Shown: positions 14,882 to 25,416, counted from the first letter of the stretch. The stretch is 64,000 bases of DNA from JACRIM01 sp038042195 (GCA_038042195.1 JBBTET010000020.1:1-64000), one strand, 5' to 3'. Program-made: numbers and translations. Notes: a model not told the origin generated them from the sequence alone.

Positions 14882-17131
14882 TTAATTGTCGAGGGTGGTC
14901 GGGGATGACGCGGTTGGCAGCGTTCGGCGCATTTTTTCCTTGGCCGGCTCAAAGTCAGGATTGATCCGCAAGCACTGCCCATAGGCAATTGCAGCGTCCT
15001 GAACCCGCCCCAGCCGTTCTCGCCCGACCCCGATGTAGTAGTGAGACAAATATGAGTTCGGTGACAGTCGCGCGGCTTTCTCGCATTCGCTGAGTCCCTC
15101 GCCAAACCGCTTCAAGTCATAGAGCAGGCTCCCGAATGCCAGGTGGGCGGTGGAGTTATCGGGTGCAGCGCGAACTGCTTCCTCATACTTTCCAGCCGCC
15201 TCAAGCAGATTCCCCTGCTGCCTTAGAAGATTCCCGTAGTTGAGGAGTGCTGATGCGTAGTTCGGGCGCAGGCGAATCGCCGTCTGATAGGCGGACCCGG
15301 CACCAGAAAGATCAGCGGTGGCGCGCAATGCCGTGCCCAGGTTGCTCCACGTCTCCGGAGAGTCGGGCCGGTTTGCAAGCACACCGCGATAGATCGGAAT
15401 CGCTTCCTCATGACGTCCGAGGTCGGCCAGCAGATTGGCGCGGCGCACGATGGTGTCGATCGAGTGGGGTCGCAGGCGTAGAGCCGTCTCGCATTCGACG
15501 AGGGCCTTGTCGAATTGTTCCAGCCGTTGACGGGCATCGGCCAGCCGATCATGGGCCTCGAAATTGTTCGGTGCGAGCCGCAGGGCTTCACGAAGTGGAT
15601 CAACGGCATCGAGGGGCTGGTCGAGGGCGATGTAGGCAGTGGCAAGATTAACGTGAGCCTGCACAAGATCGGGGTTCAACTGGATTGCCTGGGTATGCCG
15701 GGCGAGCGCTGCCTCGAACTGGCCTAGCTGCGCGTCCAACAGGCCGAGGTTGGTGTGGGTGTCGGCCCAGGAGGGTTGTAGATTCAGGCAGGTTTCCAGT
15801 TCGGCACGGGCCTCGTCGAGCCGGCCCTGCACCATGAGGGCGTAACCCAGACCCAGGCGTGCGCGGGCATAGGTTGGATTTCGTATCGCTATGCTCTTCC
15901 ACATCCCAATCTCGTCGTGATAATCCTGATTGCGGACGACGGTTCGAGCGCCCAGCGCGAACGCAATCATGAGAAGTGCCGTCGGGGCGAGGGTGGGGCC
16001 TATCTTTGGCCATGCGGCAGCGACTCGGCTTGCTGCCATGCAGGTGAGAACGATGAGACTGATCAGCGGCAGATACATGCGATGCTCGAAGATCACGTCC
16101 TTCACGGGGATGACGCTGGACGATGGTGCGAGTGTGACGAAGAACCACGCCGCCCAGAAGCAGATCATGGGTGCCCGCCGCAGGAGAAACAGACTCGCCG
16201 CGAACAGTCCCGCGATGGTCGCCAAGGGCACTACGACTTGCGTGACGCCGTGCACCGGTTGCCAGCCGTAATCGAGGCAGAGGTCCCCGGGCCAAAAGGC
16301 GAGGCCGAGGTAGTGGAGGAGGACGCGCGATTGGGTCAGGGCATATTGCAGGGGAGTGATGGTCGTCACGCCGAATCCGACCGAGTGAGATGCCGTGCCG
16401 CCGATGCCGGTCAGTCCTTGCACGACGCCGGTGACAATCAGGAGGCACCACGTCGCGGCGAGTCCGGCATGAAGCGGCCAGCGCCGCCGGAGGCGACCCC
16501 ATGAGCCGGCAAGAAAAATACGATCCATGAGTAATGCAAGGACGGGGGCGGTCACCATCACGGCTTTGCACAGCATCCCCAACGCGCAGGCGATGACTGC
16601 CGCGACGTACCATCGCCTTGGTCGAGTCGCGTCACTTGTCCGTACAACCGCGTACAGCGTGAGCAGATAGAACAGTCCCATCATGCTCTCGCTGCGTTGT
16701 ATGATGTAGGTCACGGCCTGTGTGTTTAGCGGATGAACCATCCAAAGCAGTGCCGTGGCGAACGCAATCATGTCGGCGTCAACTCGGGTGCGCGACAGAA
16801 TGCGTCGCACGAGACCAAACAAGACAAGCCCGGCGAGCAGGTGAACGCCGAGGTTGACGGCGTGATAGCCCCAGGGGTTCAACTCGCCCACCGCGTAGTT
16901 CACCGCGAACGAAATGCTGACCAGCGGACGCGAGTCCTTGAAATGCCGCGACAACGGCAGAATGGATGTGATCGCGGGGTTGCAGACGATTTGCGGCTGA
17001 TCGTCAAAGAGCATCACGCCCGTGAAGCTGTTCAGGTAGGGAAGGGCGCCACCGATCACCAGGGCGAGCGGCGCGAAGCGAACCACGCGGGCGAGACGGA
17101 GCACTGGTGCTGAATCAGAATCAACTGCCAC
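14882..17131 (-). CDS. TMTC-like membrane protein with C-terminal TPR array
   Basis: This 749-residue protein has about 10-11 membrane helices in its first 400 residues and about eight TPR units after that. The N-terminal half carries the acidic loop FDDQP after helix 1, the HPLNTQAVTYIIQRSESMMG segment and SSSVIPVKDVIFEHRMYLPL, the pattern shared by eukaryotic TMTC O-mannosyltransferases and bacterial relatives with the GT-C fold. The TPR half has regular units such as ARLGLGYALMVQGRLDEARA and TWSNLGTALRATADLSGAGS. By family it could transfer a sugar from a lipid carrier to secreted proteins; the substrate is unknown. It is divergent from the M16 peptidase gene across a 142-base gap. Confidence 0.8.
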   Translation of the reverse strand: MAVDSDSAPVLRLARVVRFAPLALVIGGALPYLNSFTGVMLFDDQPQIVCNPAITSILPLSRHFKDSRPLVSISFAVNYAVGELNPWGYHAVNLGVHLLAGLVLFGLVRRILSRTRVDADMIAFATALLWMVHPLNTQAVTYIIQRSESMMGLFYLLTLYAVVRTSDATRPRRWYVAAVIACALGMLCKAVMVTAPVLALLMDRIFLAGSWGRLRRRWPLHAGLAATWCLLIVTGVVQGLTGIGGTASHSVGFGVTTITPLQYALTQSRVLLHYLGLAFWPGDLCLDYGWQPVHGVTQVVVPLATIAGLFAASLFLLRRAPMICFWAAWFFVTLAPSSSVIPVKDVIFEHRMYLPLISLIVLTCMAASRVAAAWPKIGPTLAPTALLMIAFALGARTVVRNQDYHDEIGMWKSIAIRNPTYARARLGLGYALMVQGRLDEARAELETCLNLQPSWADTHTNLGLLDAQLGQFEAALARHTQAIQLNPDLVQAHVNLATAYIALDQPLDAVDPLREALRLAPNNFEAHDRLADARQRLEQFDKALVECETALRLRPHSIDTIVRRANLLADLGRHEEAIPIYRGVLANRPDSPETWSNLGTALRATADLSGAGSAYQTAIRLRPNYASALLNYGNLLRQQGNLLEAAGKYEEAVRAAPDNSTAHLAFGSLLYDLKRFGEGLSECEKAARLSPNSYLSHYYIGVGRERLGRVQDAAIAYGQCLRINPDFEPAKEKMRRTLPTASSPTTLDN

Positions 17132-17273
17132 GCGACAACTCCACGGCAGCCGAAGTTATATCGTCGCTGCCGTCGAGAGGCGACGCGGATACGTTAGACC
17201 TTCAGGGCTAATCCGTTTATCCTGAGCCGGCCTCCAATGACATTCCTTACCCGTTTCTGAAAGGGGTACTCCC

Positions 17274-19979
17274 GTGCATCGTTCAGTTGCCATCGCCTTC
17301 GTGATTCTCGGATTCGTCGCCGGCTCGTCCAATGCCCAAGAGGTGAAGGTTGAGAAATATCAACTCTCCAACGGCATGACCGTCATCCTGCACGAGGATC
17401 ACAGCCTGCCGGTGGCCTGCATCAATACATGGTTCTACGTCGGGTCGAAGGATGAGTCGCCCGGTCGCAGCGGCTTTGCGCACCTCTTTGAGCACCTGAT
17501 GTTCATGGGCACGCGGCGGGTGGCCGGCAACGCATTCGATGTGCTCATGGAACGTGGTGGCGGTAGCAATAATGCTTCTACCGCGCAGGATCGCACCAAC
17601 TATTACTCCACCGGGCCGGCTAGTCTGCTTCCCACGCTGCTCTGGCTCGATGCCGATCGGCTCGAAGACCTCGGCAAGGAGATGAACCAGGAGAAGCTCG
17701 ACAAGCAGCGCGAGGTGGTGCGCAATGAACGCCGACAGACGAGCGAGATGCGACCGTATGGCAAGGCGGACTTGAAGATCACCGAGTTGATGTTTCCGCC
17801 GGGCCATCCATATCACATCGAGGTCATCGGCACGCACGAGGATTTGCAGTCCGCGACGGTGCGTGACGTGAAGGACTTTTTCGCGTCGTACTATCTGCCG
17901 AACAATGCGTCGCTTGTCGTCGCCGGTGATTTCGACCCGAACGAGATCAAGCCGCTCATCGAGAAGGTTTTCGGCACGCTGCCTCGCGGGCCCGAGCCGA
18001 TGCACCGCAAGGCCGAATCGGTCAAGCTGAACGAGGTTCGCCGCGTGACTTACACCGACGCGGTGCAGTTCGGCCGCACGACGCTGGTCTATCACAGCCC
18101 CGCGTCGTTCGGCGCGGGCGATGCGGAGATGGACCTTGCGGCGGCGGTGCTGGCCACGGGGAAGTCGAGTCGACTGTATGAACGACTTGTCTATCGCGAC
18201 AAGATCGCCACCGAGGTGTCGGTGAATCAGCAGTCGATGTATCTTGGTTCGCTTTTTCAGATCGAAGTCACGGCCAAGCCCGGTGTCTCGCTCGACCAAA
18301 TTGAGAAGACGACCGACGAGGTGCTGGCCGAGTTCATCGAGAAGGGGCCGACGAAGGAGGAGTTGGAGCGACAGAAGACGCGGATTGAGTTCATGGCCGT
18401 GGCAGGGTTGCAATCGGTGCTTGCCAAGGCGGACTCGCTGAATCGATATCAGTTCTATTTCAACGAGCCGAACTCGTTCAAGCGCGATCTGGACCGCTAT
18501 CGCAACGCGACGCCTGAGGCCGTGCGCGATTGGTCGCGGAAGACACTGACGCCGGAGGCGCGACTCATTATGCGCGTGTTGCCTGAGGACAAGAGCACAC
18601 CGTCGCCGCGAGATAAGCAGCCGGAGTTGATTGCGGAGAAGCCGTTTGCTCCGCCCGCGCCGGAGGTGTTCAAGCTGTCGAACGGTCTGGAAGTTCGGCA
18701 CTGGGAGCGGCGTGAATTGCCGCTGGTGAATCTGCTGCTACATCTGCCCGACGGCGCGGGGCAGGATGACGCTGCTCAGGCGGGGCTGTCGGTCCTTGCC
18801 GCGGGCATGATCGACGAAGGGGCGGGCAATCGCGGGGCGCTGGAGTTTTCCAATGAGTTGAATCTGCTGGGCGCGACCATGATGACGTCGATCGATCAGG
18901 AGGCGGGGCGAATCGGGCTGTCAGTGTTGCGGCGAAACTTTGACGCGGCGTTGGCGCTGTACTCCGATGCCGTCATTCGACCGCGCTTCGAGGAAAAGGA
19001 ATGGGATCGCGTCAAGACGCTGCACTTGCAGGCCTTGAAGCAGGCCGAGGATCGACCCGGTGCCGTCGCGGCGCGTGTCGGGATGCGAACGTTTTTTGGC
19101 GACGCACATCCGTATGGCCGACCGACCGAGGGCACGCTTGAAACCGTGAAGGGCCTCTGTCTTGCGGCGATCAAGGGACGGTATGCGCAGCTCTTCAACC
19201 CCGCGGGCAGCATCCTTTTCATCGCAGGTGATCTGACGGCCGCCGAGGCAAAGGCATCACTGGAGAAGGCGCTTGGATCATGGAAAGGTACGGGGCAATC
19301 CGCGAAGCACGAGAAGAAGGATATGCCTGCGCCAACGGGCGAGATGCGCGTGGTGCTGGTGGACAAGCCGCAGGCCGTGCAGACTGTCATACGCTTCTAC
19401 GCGCCGGCTCCGACCTATCGCACGCCGGAGCGGATTCAACTCGGCTGTCTTAACACCATCCTCGGTGGCAGCTTTACGAGCCGCTTGAACCAGAACCTCC
19501 GCGAAAAGAACGGCTACACCTATGGCGCTCGCTCCGGCTTCACGCTGCGGTCCCACACGGGCTACTTCACCGCCAGTGCCGACGTGCAGGCCGAACATAC
19601 CGGCGCGGCGTTGCAAGAGTTCTTGAAGGAGTTTGACAAGATCCGCGCCGGTGACATCAGCGCCGAGGAGGCCGAGAAGTCGCGTAAGACCAACCGCGTC
19701 GATCTGGTCGAGGCATTTCAAGGGCTTGGTGGACTTCTGGCCGTCGCTGAAGAGCGCGAGCAAAATGGACTGCCGTTCACCTCGCTGGGCGATGATCTCT
19801 CGGCCATTTCCAAGGTTGCGGAGGCCGATTTGAATCAACTCTCGCGCGCGGCAATTCCGCTCGAAAAGGCGGTACTTGTGCTCGTTGGCGATAAGCGACT
19901 GATCGCAGAGCAGGTGAAAGACCTGCCGCTGCCGACGCCGTATGAGGTGACGGTGACAGGGGAGCGGACGAACAAATAA
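17274..19979 (+). CDS. M16-family zinc peptidase, two-domain, secreted
   Basis: The 901-residue protein starts at a GTG with GAAAGGGG upstream and has a signal peptide (AIAFVILGFVAGSSNAQE). The active N-terminal half contains the inverted zinc motif HLFEH (H70, E73, H74) and a downstream zinc-ligand candidate Glu152 in VVRNERRQ. The C-terminal half repeats the fold without the motif but keeps the substrate-clamp segment REKNGYTYGARSGF. This fused arrangement is typical of bacterial periplasmic M16 peptidases that degrade or trim peptides in a closed chamber. It sits between the two TMTC-like genes. Confidence 0.93.
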   Translation: MHRSVAIAFVILGFVAGSSNAQEVKVEKYQLSNGMTVILHEDHSLPVACINTWFYVGSKDESPGRSGFAHLFEHLMFMGTRRVAGNAFDVLMERGGGSNNASTAQDRTNYYSTGPASLLPTLLWLDADRLEDLGKEMNQEKLDKQREVVRNERRQTSEMRPYGKADLKITELMFPPGHPYHIEVIGTHEDLQSATVRDVKDFFASYYLPNNASLVVAGDFDPNEIKPLIEKVFGTLPRGPEPMHRKAESVKLNEVRRVTYTDAVQFGRTTLVYHSPASFGAGDAEMDLAAAVLATGKSSRLYERLVYRDKIATEVSVNQQSMYLGSLFQIEVTAKPGVSLDQIEKTTDEVLAEFIEKGPTKEELERQKTRIEFMAVAGLQSVLAKADSLNRYQFYFNEPNSFKRDLDRYRNATPEAVRDWSRKTLTPEARLIMRVLPEDKSTPSPRDKQPELIAEKPFAPPAPEVFKLSNGLEVRHWERRELPLVNLLLHLPDGAGQDDAAQAGLSVLAAGMIDEGAGNRGALEFSNELNLLGATMMTSIDQEAGRIGLSVLRRNFDAALALYSDAVIRPRFEEKEWDRVKTLHLQALKQAEDRPGAVAARVGMRTFFGDAHPYGRPTEGTLETVKGLCLAAIKGRYAQLFNPAGSILFIAGDLTAAEAKASLEKALGSWKGTGQSAKHEKKDMPAPTGEMRVVLVDKPQAVQTVIRFYAPAPTYRTPERIQLGCLNTILGGSFTSRLNQNLREKNGYTYGARSGFTLRSHTGYFTASADVQAEHTGAALQEFLKEFDKIRAGDISAEEAEKSRKTNRVDLVEAFQGLGGLLAVAEEREQNGLPFTSLGDDLSAISKVAEADLNQLSRAAIPLEKAVLVLVGDKRLIAEQVKDLPLPTPYEVTVTGERTNK

Positions 19980-20033
19980 GGCCGACGGCACGCATCCCTT
20001 TCCCGTGCAGACCGTTCCGGTGAAAATCGGCGA

Positions 20034-21998
20034 ATGGCCGAACCGGCGATGACAGACCTTCCCACGCCGCGCCGTACATTCGACCGGCTCTTCATTCTCG
20101 TTCCCACCGTGGCGATGGTGGTTGCGGCGGCGCATTGGCCGGCACTTTCGGCGCGGGCGGTGTCGTTTGACGACGATCAGTATTTCGTGAGCAACGGCTT
20201 GGTGCGAAGTCCAGGTTGGGATTCGGCGTCACGATTCCTCACGGAGGTTCTCGAGCCCTCCACCGTCAACGGTTACTACCAACCGCTCAACATGATATCG
20301 CTCATGCTCGACGCGGCGACGGGAGCGACTCCGGAGAATCTGCGGCCGCTGCATCGGACGAGTTTACTGCTTCACATCGCCAACACCGGGCTCATCATCG
20401 TGCTGCTGCATGCGCTCTTTGGAAATGCAGTGGTCGCCGCGGCGATCGGGCTGCTCTTCGGGCTTCATCCGATGACAGTGGAGACGATTCCGTGGACCGG
20501 CGAACGCAAGACGCTCCTGGCCACGTTTTTCGCCTTGTGCTGTTTTCTCAGCTATCTCAACTACACGAGACAACCATCGGGCCGATCATGGCGGTGGTAT
20601 GCGGCGTGCGTTCTGCTCTTTGTTCTGGCTCTAATGGCCAAACCGACGGTGACGCCGTTGCCCGTGCTATTGCTGTTGCTTGATGTGTGGCCGTTGAAAC
20701 GAATCCGCTGGAAGTCGGTTGTGGAGAAGGCCCCTTTGCTTCTGATTGCCGCAGCCTCGTCGGTGATTACGTTTGTCTCGCAAGCGCGAACGGCCTCCGT
20801 CAGTCTGCCGACCGAGTCGGATGCGTTGCCGATCCCCTTCGTCATCTGCCACAACAACATCTTCTATCTTTGGAAGATGATTCGCCCCGTCGACCTGACC
20901 TCGCACTACGCCGTTCCGATGCCGTTCGATCTGTCGACGCCGTCCGTTCTCGCGGGCGTCATCGGGACGGTCGTGTTGATACTATCACTCGCGGTGTCGC
21001 TGAAGTGGACGCGGGCCTTCGTAGTGGCGTGGCTGTTCTACCTACTCGGTTTGCTTCCAACCATGCAGATCGTCGGTTTCTCGAACGTCATTGCATCCGA
21101 CAAATACATGTATCTGCCATGCCTCGGCCTGCTCATGCTGATGGCGGCGGGAGTTGTTGAACACTCAAAGCGCGTGACACGTGTTCCGACTCGCGTCATC
21201 GGCCTCGCCGTTCTTGTGGGCCTCGTTGTGCTGGAGTTTCGCGGAACGCGTCAATATCTGACGGTTTGGACCGACACCGAGACGCTGTACCGCTACATGA
21301 TCCAACGCGAGCCGCGCGCGCCGTCGTTGCGCAGCCATCTCGGCAATCTATTGATTGACCTCGGCCGAATGGATGAAGCCCTGGCCGAGCACGCCGTGGC
21401 CGTGGAGTGCTCGCCGAACAGTCCGGAGGCGATCAATGATTTAGGCAACGCACTTCGAGCCGTTGGTCGACTGTCGGAGGCGCTCACCGCCTATGAACGA
21501 ACCTTGACGTTGTTTCCCAACTATCACGTGGCACATCGCAATCTCGGCGTGGCCCTTGCGGAGACCGGTAAGCTCGCCGACGCCGAACTGCATTTCGCCC
21601 GTGCGATTGAGTTGAAGCCCATCAACCCGGAGACCCACGATTGCTGGGCCATGATCCTGATGCAGCAAGGGCGCAACGACGAGGCCAGGCAGCATCTCGT
21701 GCAGGCATTGCAACAAAACCCTCACTTTCCCGATGCCAACAATCATATGGGCATACTGCTCGCATCAGATGGTCGAGCGTCGGAGGCGATGGATCACTTC
21801 CGGCGGGCCATCGATGCCAAGCCCGACTACGTCGAGGCGCGGTACAACCTCGCCCGCGCACACTTGGAGCAGGGACGCACAGTCGATGGGCGATTGGAAT
21901 TGGTGGAATTGCTCCGACGATCACCGGGTGACCTCGAAGCGCGAAAACTGCTCGATTCGATACCGGCGACACCGGGCGCATCACCCGCCACGCCGTGA
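20034..21998 (+). CDS. TMTC-like membrane protein with C-terminal TPR array (second)
   Basis: The 654-residue protein mirrors the one at 14882-17131. It has about 10 membrane helices with the FDDDQY acidic loop near residue 44, the HPMTVETIPWTGERKTLLAT block and NVIASDKYMYLPCLGLLM, then five to six TPR units (LGNLLIDLGRMDEALAEHAV, DLGNALRAVGRLSEALTAYE and so on). By family it is a GT-C-like candidate for protein glycosylation. It starts 54 bases after the M16 peptidase and may be co-transcribed with it. Sequence similarity to the other copy is by motif and layout, so they are probably old paralogues and not a recent duplication. Confidence 0.78.
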   Translation: MAEPAMTDLPTPRRTFDRLFILVPTVAMVVAAAHWPALSARAVSFDDDQYFVSNGLVRSPGWDSASRFLTEVLEPSTVNGYYQPLNMISLMLDAATGATPENLRPLHRTSLLLHIANTGLIIVLLHALFGNAVVAAAIGLLFGLHPMTVETIPWTGERKTLLATFFALCCFLSYLNYTRQPSGRSWRWYAACVLLFVLALMAKPTVTPLPVLLLLLDVWPLKRIRWKSVVEKAPLLLIAAASSVITFVSQARTASVSLPTESDALPIPFVICHNNIFYLWKMIRPVDLTSHYAVPMPFDLSTPSVLAGVIGTVVLILSLAVSLKWTRAFVVAWLFYLLGLLPTMQIVGFSNVIASDKYMYLPCLGLLMLMAAGVVEHSKRVTRVPTRVIGLAVLVGLVVLEFRGTRQYLTVWTDTETLYRYMIQREPRAPSLRSHLGNLLIDLGRMDEALAEHAVAVECSPNSPEAINDLGNALRAVGRLSEALTAYERTLTLFPNYHVAHRNLGVALAETGKLADAELHFARAIELKPINPETHDCWAMILMQQGRNDEARQHLVQALQQNPHFPDANNHMGILLASDGRASEAMDHFRRAIDAKPDYVEARYNLARAHLEQGRTVDGRLELVELLRRSPGDLEARKLLDSIPATPGASPATP

Positions 21999-22176
21999 CG
22001 ACTTCCAACGACGCCATCATCACCGAGGCCGTTGAGCAGCGCCGGGCCGTCGGCAACGCTTCGTGTATACTCTCCGACTTGGAATACTCGCGGCTGGGTT
22101 GCACCACCGCTACTTGAACCGGTCGAATATCATTTCCACGCCGAATCAACTACATCACGACGCTGAGCTGCCACCG

Positions 22177-24021
22177 ATGGCATGGGAACCGTCGAGCGGA
22201 CACATCGCCGCGTTTCTCGTCATCTGGCTCCTGCTGGCGTTGGTATCGCTGCTTGGCGGACCGGCCCTTGGCGATCACGAGGTCATCGTGGCACAGATCG
22301 CGCGCCAGTCCATCGAGACCGGCGACTGGGTTGTTCTTCGTTATCTCGACACGCCCTTTCTGGTGAAGCCGCCGCTTTCGCCGTGGCTGGTGGCCCTTGC
22401 GTCGATGATCTTGCCGCATGATGCGGTGACGGGGCACGCGGTGTCGGCGCTGTCAGCACGGTTGCCTTCCACCATCGCCACGATTGGAACCATTTGGCTG
22501 GTCTTCGCGCTTGGGCGCAGTATGTTCGGTCGGCGCGTCGGTGCGCTCTGCGCGTTTGCCTATGCAACCAGCTTCGGCGCACTTCTCTACGCCTTCAACG
22601 CGACAGCCGAGGCGTTGCTTACTTTCTTTTGCACTTGGGCCTTTGCGGAGTTCTGGTGGGCCACTACATCATTTGTGCGCGGCCGACGGCGATGGCATCT
22701 CATTCGCTTTTATGTGGCGCTCGGGTTGTCGATGCTGGCGAAGGGTCCGATGCCGCTGGCCGTGGTGTGCGTGCCGATTGCGGTGTGGTGGTGGGGCCAT
22801 GGCGCGGGCAAGGTTCTTGCGCGGGGCGGCGTTCATGCGATCGGTCGCGCGTTGAAGCGATTTGGAATTGAGCTTTGGCCACGCTTGCGACTTGCGCTCA
22901 CGAGCCTCGGCCTTTGGTGGGGCGTTCCGCTTTTTCTGCTCGTGTTTCTGCCGTGGATGTTCGCCGTGAGTCGGCGCGAGACGTACTTTTGGGATCTTTG
23001 GAGATACGAGTACCTTGACCGGTTTGAGGGGCGCTATCCGGGCAGCCGCGAGGGGAAGGCGTATTACTACATCCCGATCATTTTTGGATTTGCTATGCCC
23101 TGGGCCTTGTCGCTACCTCATGCCGTGGTGACGCCGTTTCTTAGAAGCCTGCGCGCCCACCACAAGCCGCTCTCGTTCGCGTGGTATTGGGCCATCGTCG
23201 GCATCGCGGTGATGTCGGCCATGAGTTTCAAGAAGCCGTACTACGTACTTCCCGCGACGCCGGCGATCGCGTTGTTGCTTGGCCCCGTGTTGGATCAACT
23301 GTTCGTCTCCGGACGACTCAATGCCCGTCGCGCCAAGGTGGCGGCGTATGCGGCACTAGCCATCTTTACAATCGGTTGCGTGAGCGGCTGGTTTTTGGGC
23401 GATAAGCTGTATCCAGAAGCATGGACGTCGTTTGTGAAGATCGCCAGCATCGGGGCGGTGTTGGTGCTCTTGGCGGCCTTTGTCTGGGCGGCGCAATCCT
23501 TCCTCGCTAATCGCCGCGTGTTGAGCCTCGCCATCGTTGGCTACTCGGGCTTGATTGTCTTCACGCTCGCGTGGCATTGGGTCGGACCGGCCGCATCGAA
23601 CATTGAGATGCCGATGAAGGTCGTACAGGGGTTGGCGGATGCGGGTGTCCCGCTCGACGCCGAGTTGTATTGGGCCGCGAATCGCCCGGATGGGCGCGTT
23701 CTCTTTTATGGACAGCGCCAGGTTCGTCAGGTTGTTGACCCATACAAGCTCATTGTTGAAAAACGAGAACAGGTCGCAAGTGGTTCTGACTTGCGTCAGA
23801 TGGTAGGCGATGAGATTTGCAGCCTACTGGAGAAGACGACGCCGGTGTACGTCGTGTTGCAGCGGGAGGACTTCACCACGCTCGTGAAACTGCTCAAGGC
23901 ACAGGCCAAGGAGCTTTTTTCTGTCGATCGTGGGGCAATCGGGCGCGACGATGATGATTGGGTCATCGGCACCAACGATGCGGGATTGGCGTTGGCGAAG
24001 AAGGCTCCGATGGTTCCTTGA
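22177..24021 (+). CDS. ArnT/PMT-like GT-C glycosyltransferase
   Basis: From the ATG at 22177 the protein has 614 residues and about 11-12 membrane helices. Helix 1 is followed by the catalytic acidic motif GDHEVIVAQIARQSIETGDW, then LDTPFLVKPPLSPWLVAL, the standard KPPLxxW block of the family. Later segments SMLAKGPMPLAVVCVPIAVW and EYLDRFEGRYPGSREGKAYYY also fit ArnT-type enzymes, which transfer a sugar from undecaprenyl phosphate to lipid A or other acceptors. The C-terminal 200 residues form a soluble periplasmic domain (NIEMPMKVVQGLADAGV onward). The upstream frame extends to 22063, but that part lacks a helix and an RBS. It follows the TMTC-like gene by about 180 bases. Confidence 0.83.
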   Translation: MAWEPSSGHIAAFLVIWLLLALVSLLGGPALGDHEVIVAQIARQSIETGDWVVLRYLDTPFLVKPPLSPWLVALASMILPHDAVTGHAVSALSARLPSTIATIGTIWLVFALGRSMFGRRVGALCAFAYATSFGALLYAFNATAEALLTFFCTWAFAEFWWATTSFVRGRRRWHLIRFYVALGLSMLAKGPMPLAVVCVPIAVWWWGHGAGKVLARGGVHAIGRALKRFGIELWPRLRLALTSLGLWWGVPLFLLVFLPWMFAVSRRETYFWDLWRYEYLDRFEGRYPGSREGKAYYYIPIIFGFAMPWALSLPHAVVTPFLRSLRAHHKPLSFAWYWAIVGIAVMSAMSFKKPYYVLPATPAIALLLGPVLDQLFVSGRLNARRAKVAAYAALAIFTIGCVSGWFLGDKLYPEAWTSFVKIASIGAVLVLLAAFVWAAQSFLANRRVLSLAIVGYSGLIVFTLAWHWVGPAASNIEMPMKVVQGLADAGVPLDAELYWAANRPDGRVLFYGQRQVRQVVDPYKLIVEKREQVASGSDLRQMVGDEICSLLEKTTPVYVVLQREDFTTLVKLLKAQAKELFSVDRGAIGRDDDDWVIGTNDAGLALAKKAPMVP

Positions 24022-24035
24022 GACTCGGATGAGAA

Positions 24036-24115
<80 letters not shown>

Positions 24116-24164
24116 GTGAGACGATCTCCATCCGATTATTGTCGAGCGATCACAGACGGGCAAC

Positions 24165-25205
24165 TTACCACTCCACACCGAGCATCATGCAGTTCAGCCC
24201 GCTGCCGATGCCGCAGAAGGCCGTGCGATGGCCGGGTTCGAGGACGCCGCGCTCTTCGGCGATGGCTGCTGTGATGGGGAGTGAGACGGTGCCGATGTTG
24301 CCGAGGAATTCATAGGTTGTGAAGTCATTCTCAGGTGACAGGCCGAATTGCTTGAGCACATGATCGCGATGCGGCGCGCCGACCTGGTGACAGATCGAGC
24401 GGTCGATCTGTTCCGCCGACCAGCCCATCTCCTCCAAAAAGGCGTACCACGTTTCCACGCCAAGTTCCACGCCATGCTCCATGACGCCGACGGCATCGGT
24501 CACCATTTGCATCGGGGCGGTCGACGGAATGCCCGTGTCCGGCCCCCATCGGCAGAGTTGATGCCAATGGACACGATTGCGAATCACGCCGCCGAGCAGG
24601 CGATGGCCGTTGGGGGCGAGCGATTTGTCACACACCACCACCGCGATGGCCCCCGACCCACCGGTCAGTGTCGCCAGGCTCAGGCGGAATCGATCCATTG
24701 TCCGCTCGGCGAGCATCTGGCCGATGGTCAGGTCCACGATCTGTCTGGCCGATTCGCAGGAGACGACCATCCCGGCCCGCATCTGACCGGCCTCAATCGC
24801 GGTGGCTACTTGCACGATGCCGTTGATAACGCCCAGGCAGGCGTTGGATACGTCGAAGACCTGGGCCGCGCCGCCCAATCCCAGCCCATCCGCCACGGCA
24901 CAGGCCGTTGCCGGCTCCAGATTATCCCGACAGACGCCGGCGTAAATCAGCATCCCCACGTCGACGGGCTTTATGGCCGACCGCGCCAACGCTTTGCGGC
25001 CCGCCTTAATCGCTCCGCCAGCCATGCTGTCACCGACATTCCAATAGCGCCGCTCTCGGATGCCGGTCAATGCTTCGAGTTGACCGGGCTGGAGCCGCAA
25101 CTCGCGGTAGAGCGGTTCGAGCCGTTGCTCTAACGATGAAGATGTCACCACGTTGGGCGGCAGTTCGTAGGCAATGGTCTCAATGGCGACGTTGGAGAAA
25201 CGCAT
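24165..25205 (-). CDS. FabH/OleA-like 3-oxoacyl synthase III
   Basis: The 346-residue thiolase-fold enzyme has the Cys-His-Asn triad of KAS III enzymes: C123 (DVSNACLGVING), H273 (ICHQVGAPHRD) and N303 (EFLGNIGTVSLP). It ends with the GSGLNCMMLGVEW block. The length and the conserved RERRYW and GHRTAFCGIGSG segments favour the OleA-like branch that condenses long-chain acyl groups, but the triad alone does not separate it from FabH. I chose the ATG at 25205. No oleBCD genes are near. It is divergent from accBC, which supplies malonyl-CoA, so both could serve lipid synthesis. Confidence 0.8.
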   Translation of the reverse strand: MRFSNVAIETIAYELPPNVVTSSSLEQRLEPLYRELRLQPGQLEALTGIRERRYWNVGDSMAGGAIKAGRKALARSAIKPVDVGMLIYAGVCRDNLEPATACAVADGLGLGGAAQVFDVSNACLGVINGIVQVATAIEAGQMRAGMVVSCESARQIVDLTIGQMLAERTMDRFRLSLATLTGGSGAIAVVVCDKSLAPNGHRLLGGVIRNRVHWHQLCRWGPDTGIPSTAPMQMVTDAVGVMEHGVELGVETWYAFLEEMGWSAEQIDRSICHQVGAPHRDHVLKQFGLSPENDFTTYEFLGNIGTVSLPITAAIAEERGVLEPGHRTAFCGIGSGLNCMMLGVEW

Positions 25206-25300
25206 CGACCTATTGTAGAGGAGCGAAATCACCACCGCGAATCGACGCCAACAGCCATAACATCTGATTAGCTATGACGATACCGGCGGCCCCCTTTGTC

Positions 25301-25329
25301 TTGCCAGCTATTTGGAGCGACCCTATACT
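25301..25329 (+). promoter_or_regulatory. Predicted sigma70-type promoter of accBC
   Basis: TTGCCA, a 17-base spacer and TATACT, placed about 90 bases upstream of the accB start. Both hexamers are close to consensus and the spacing is ideal. Predicted from sequence only. Confidence 0.5.
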
Positions 25330-25416
25330 CGCAGTCGTTCTGGCGCGGCAAATGGGGGAGAGGGTGCCCTGTGTTTCTTTGGCACCTTCACCGTGCATGG
25401 CCCGTGAGTCTCTTGC

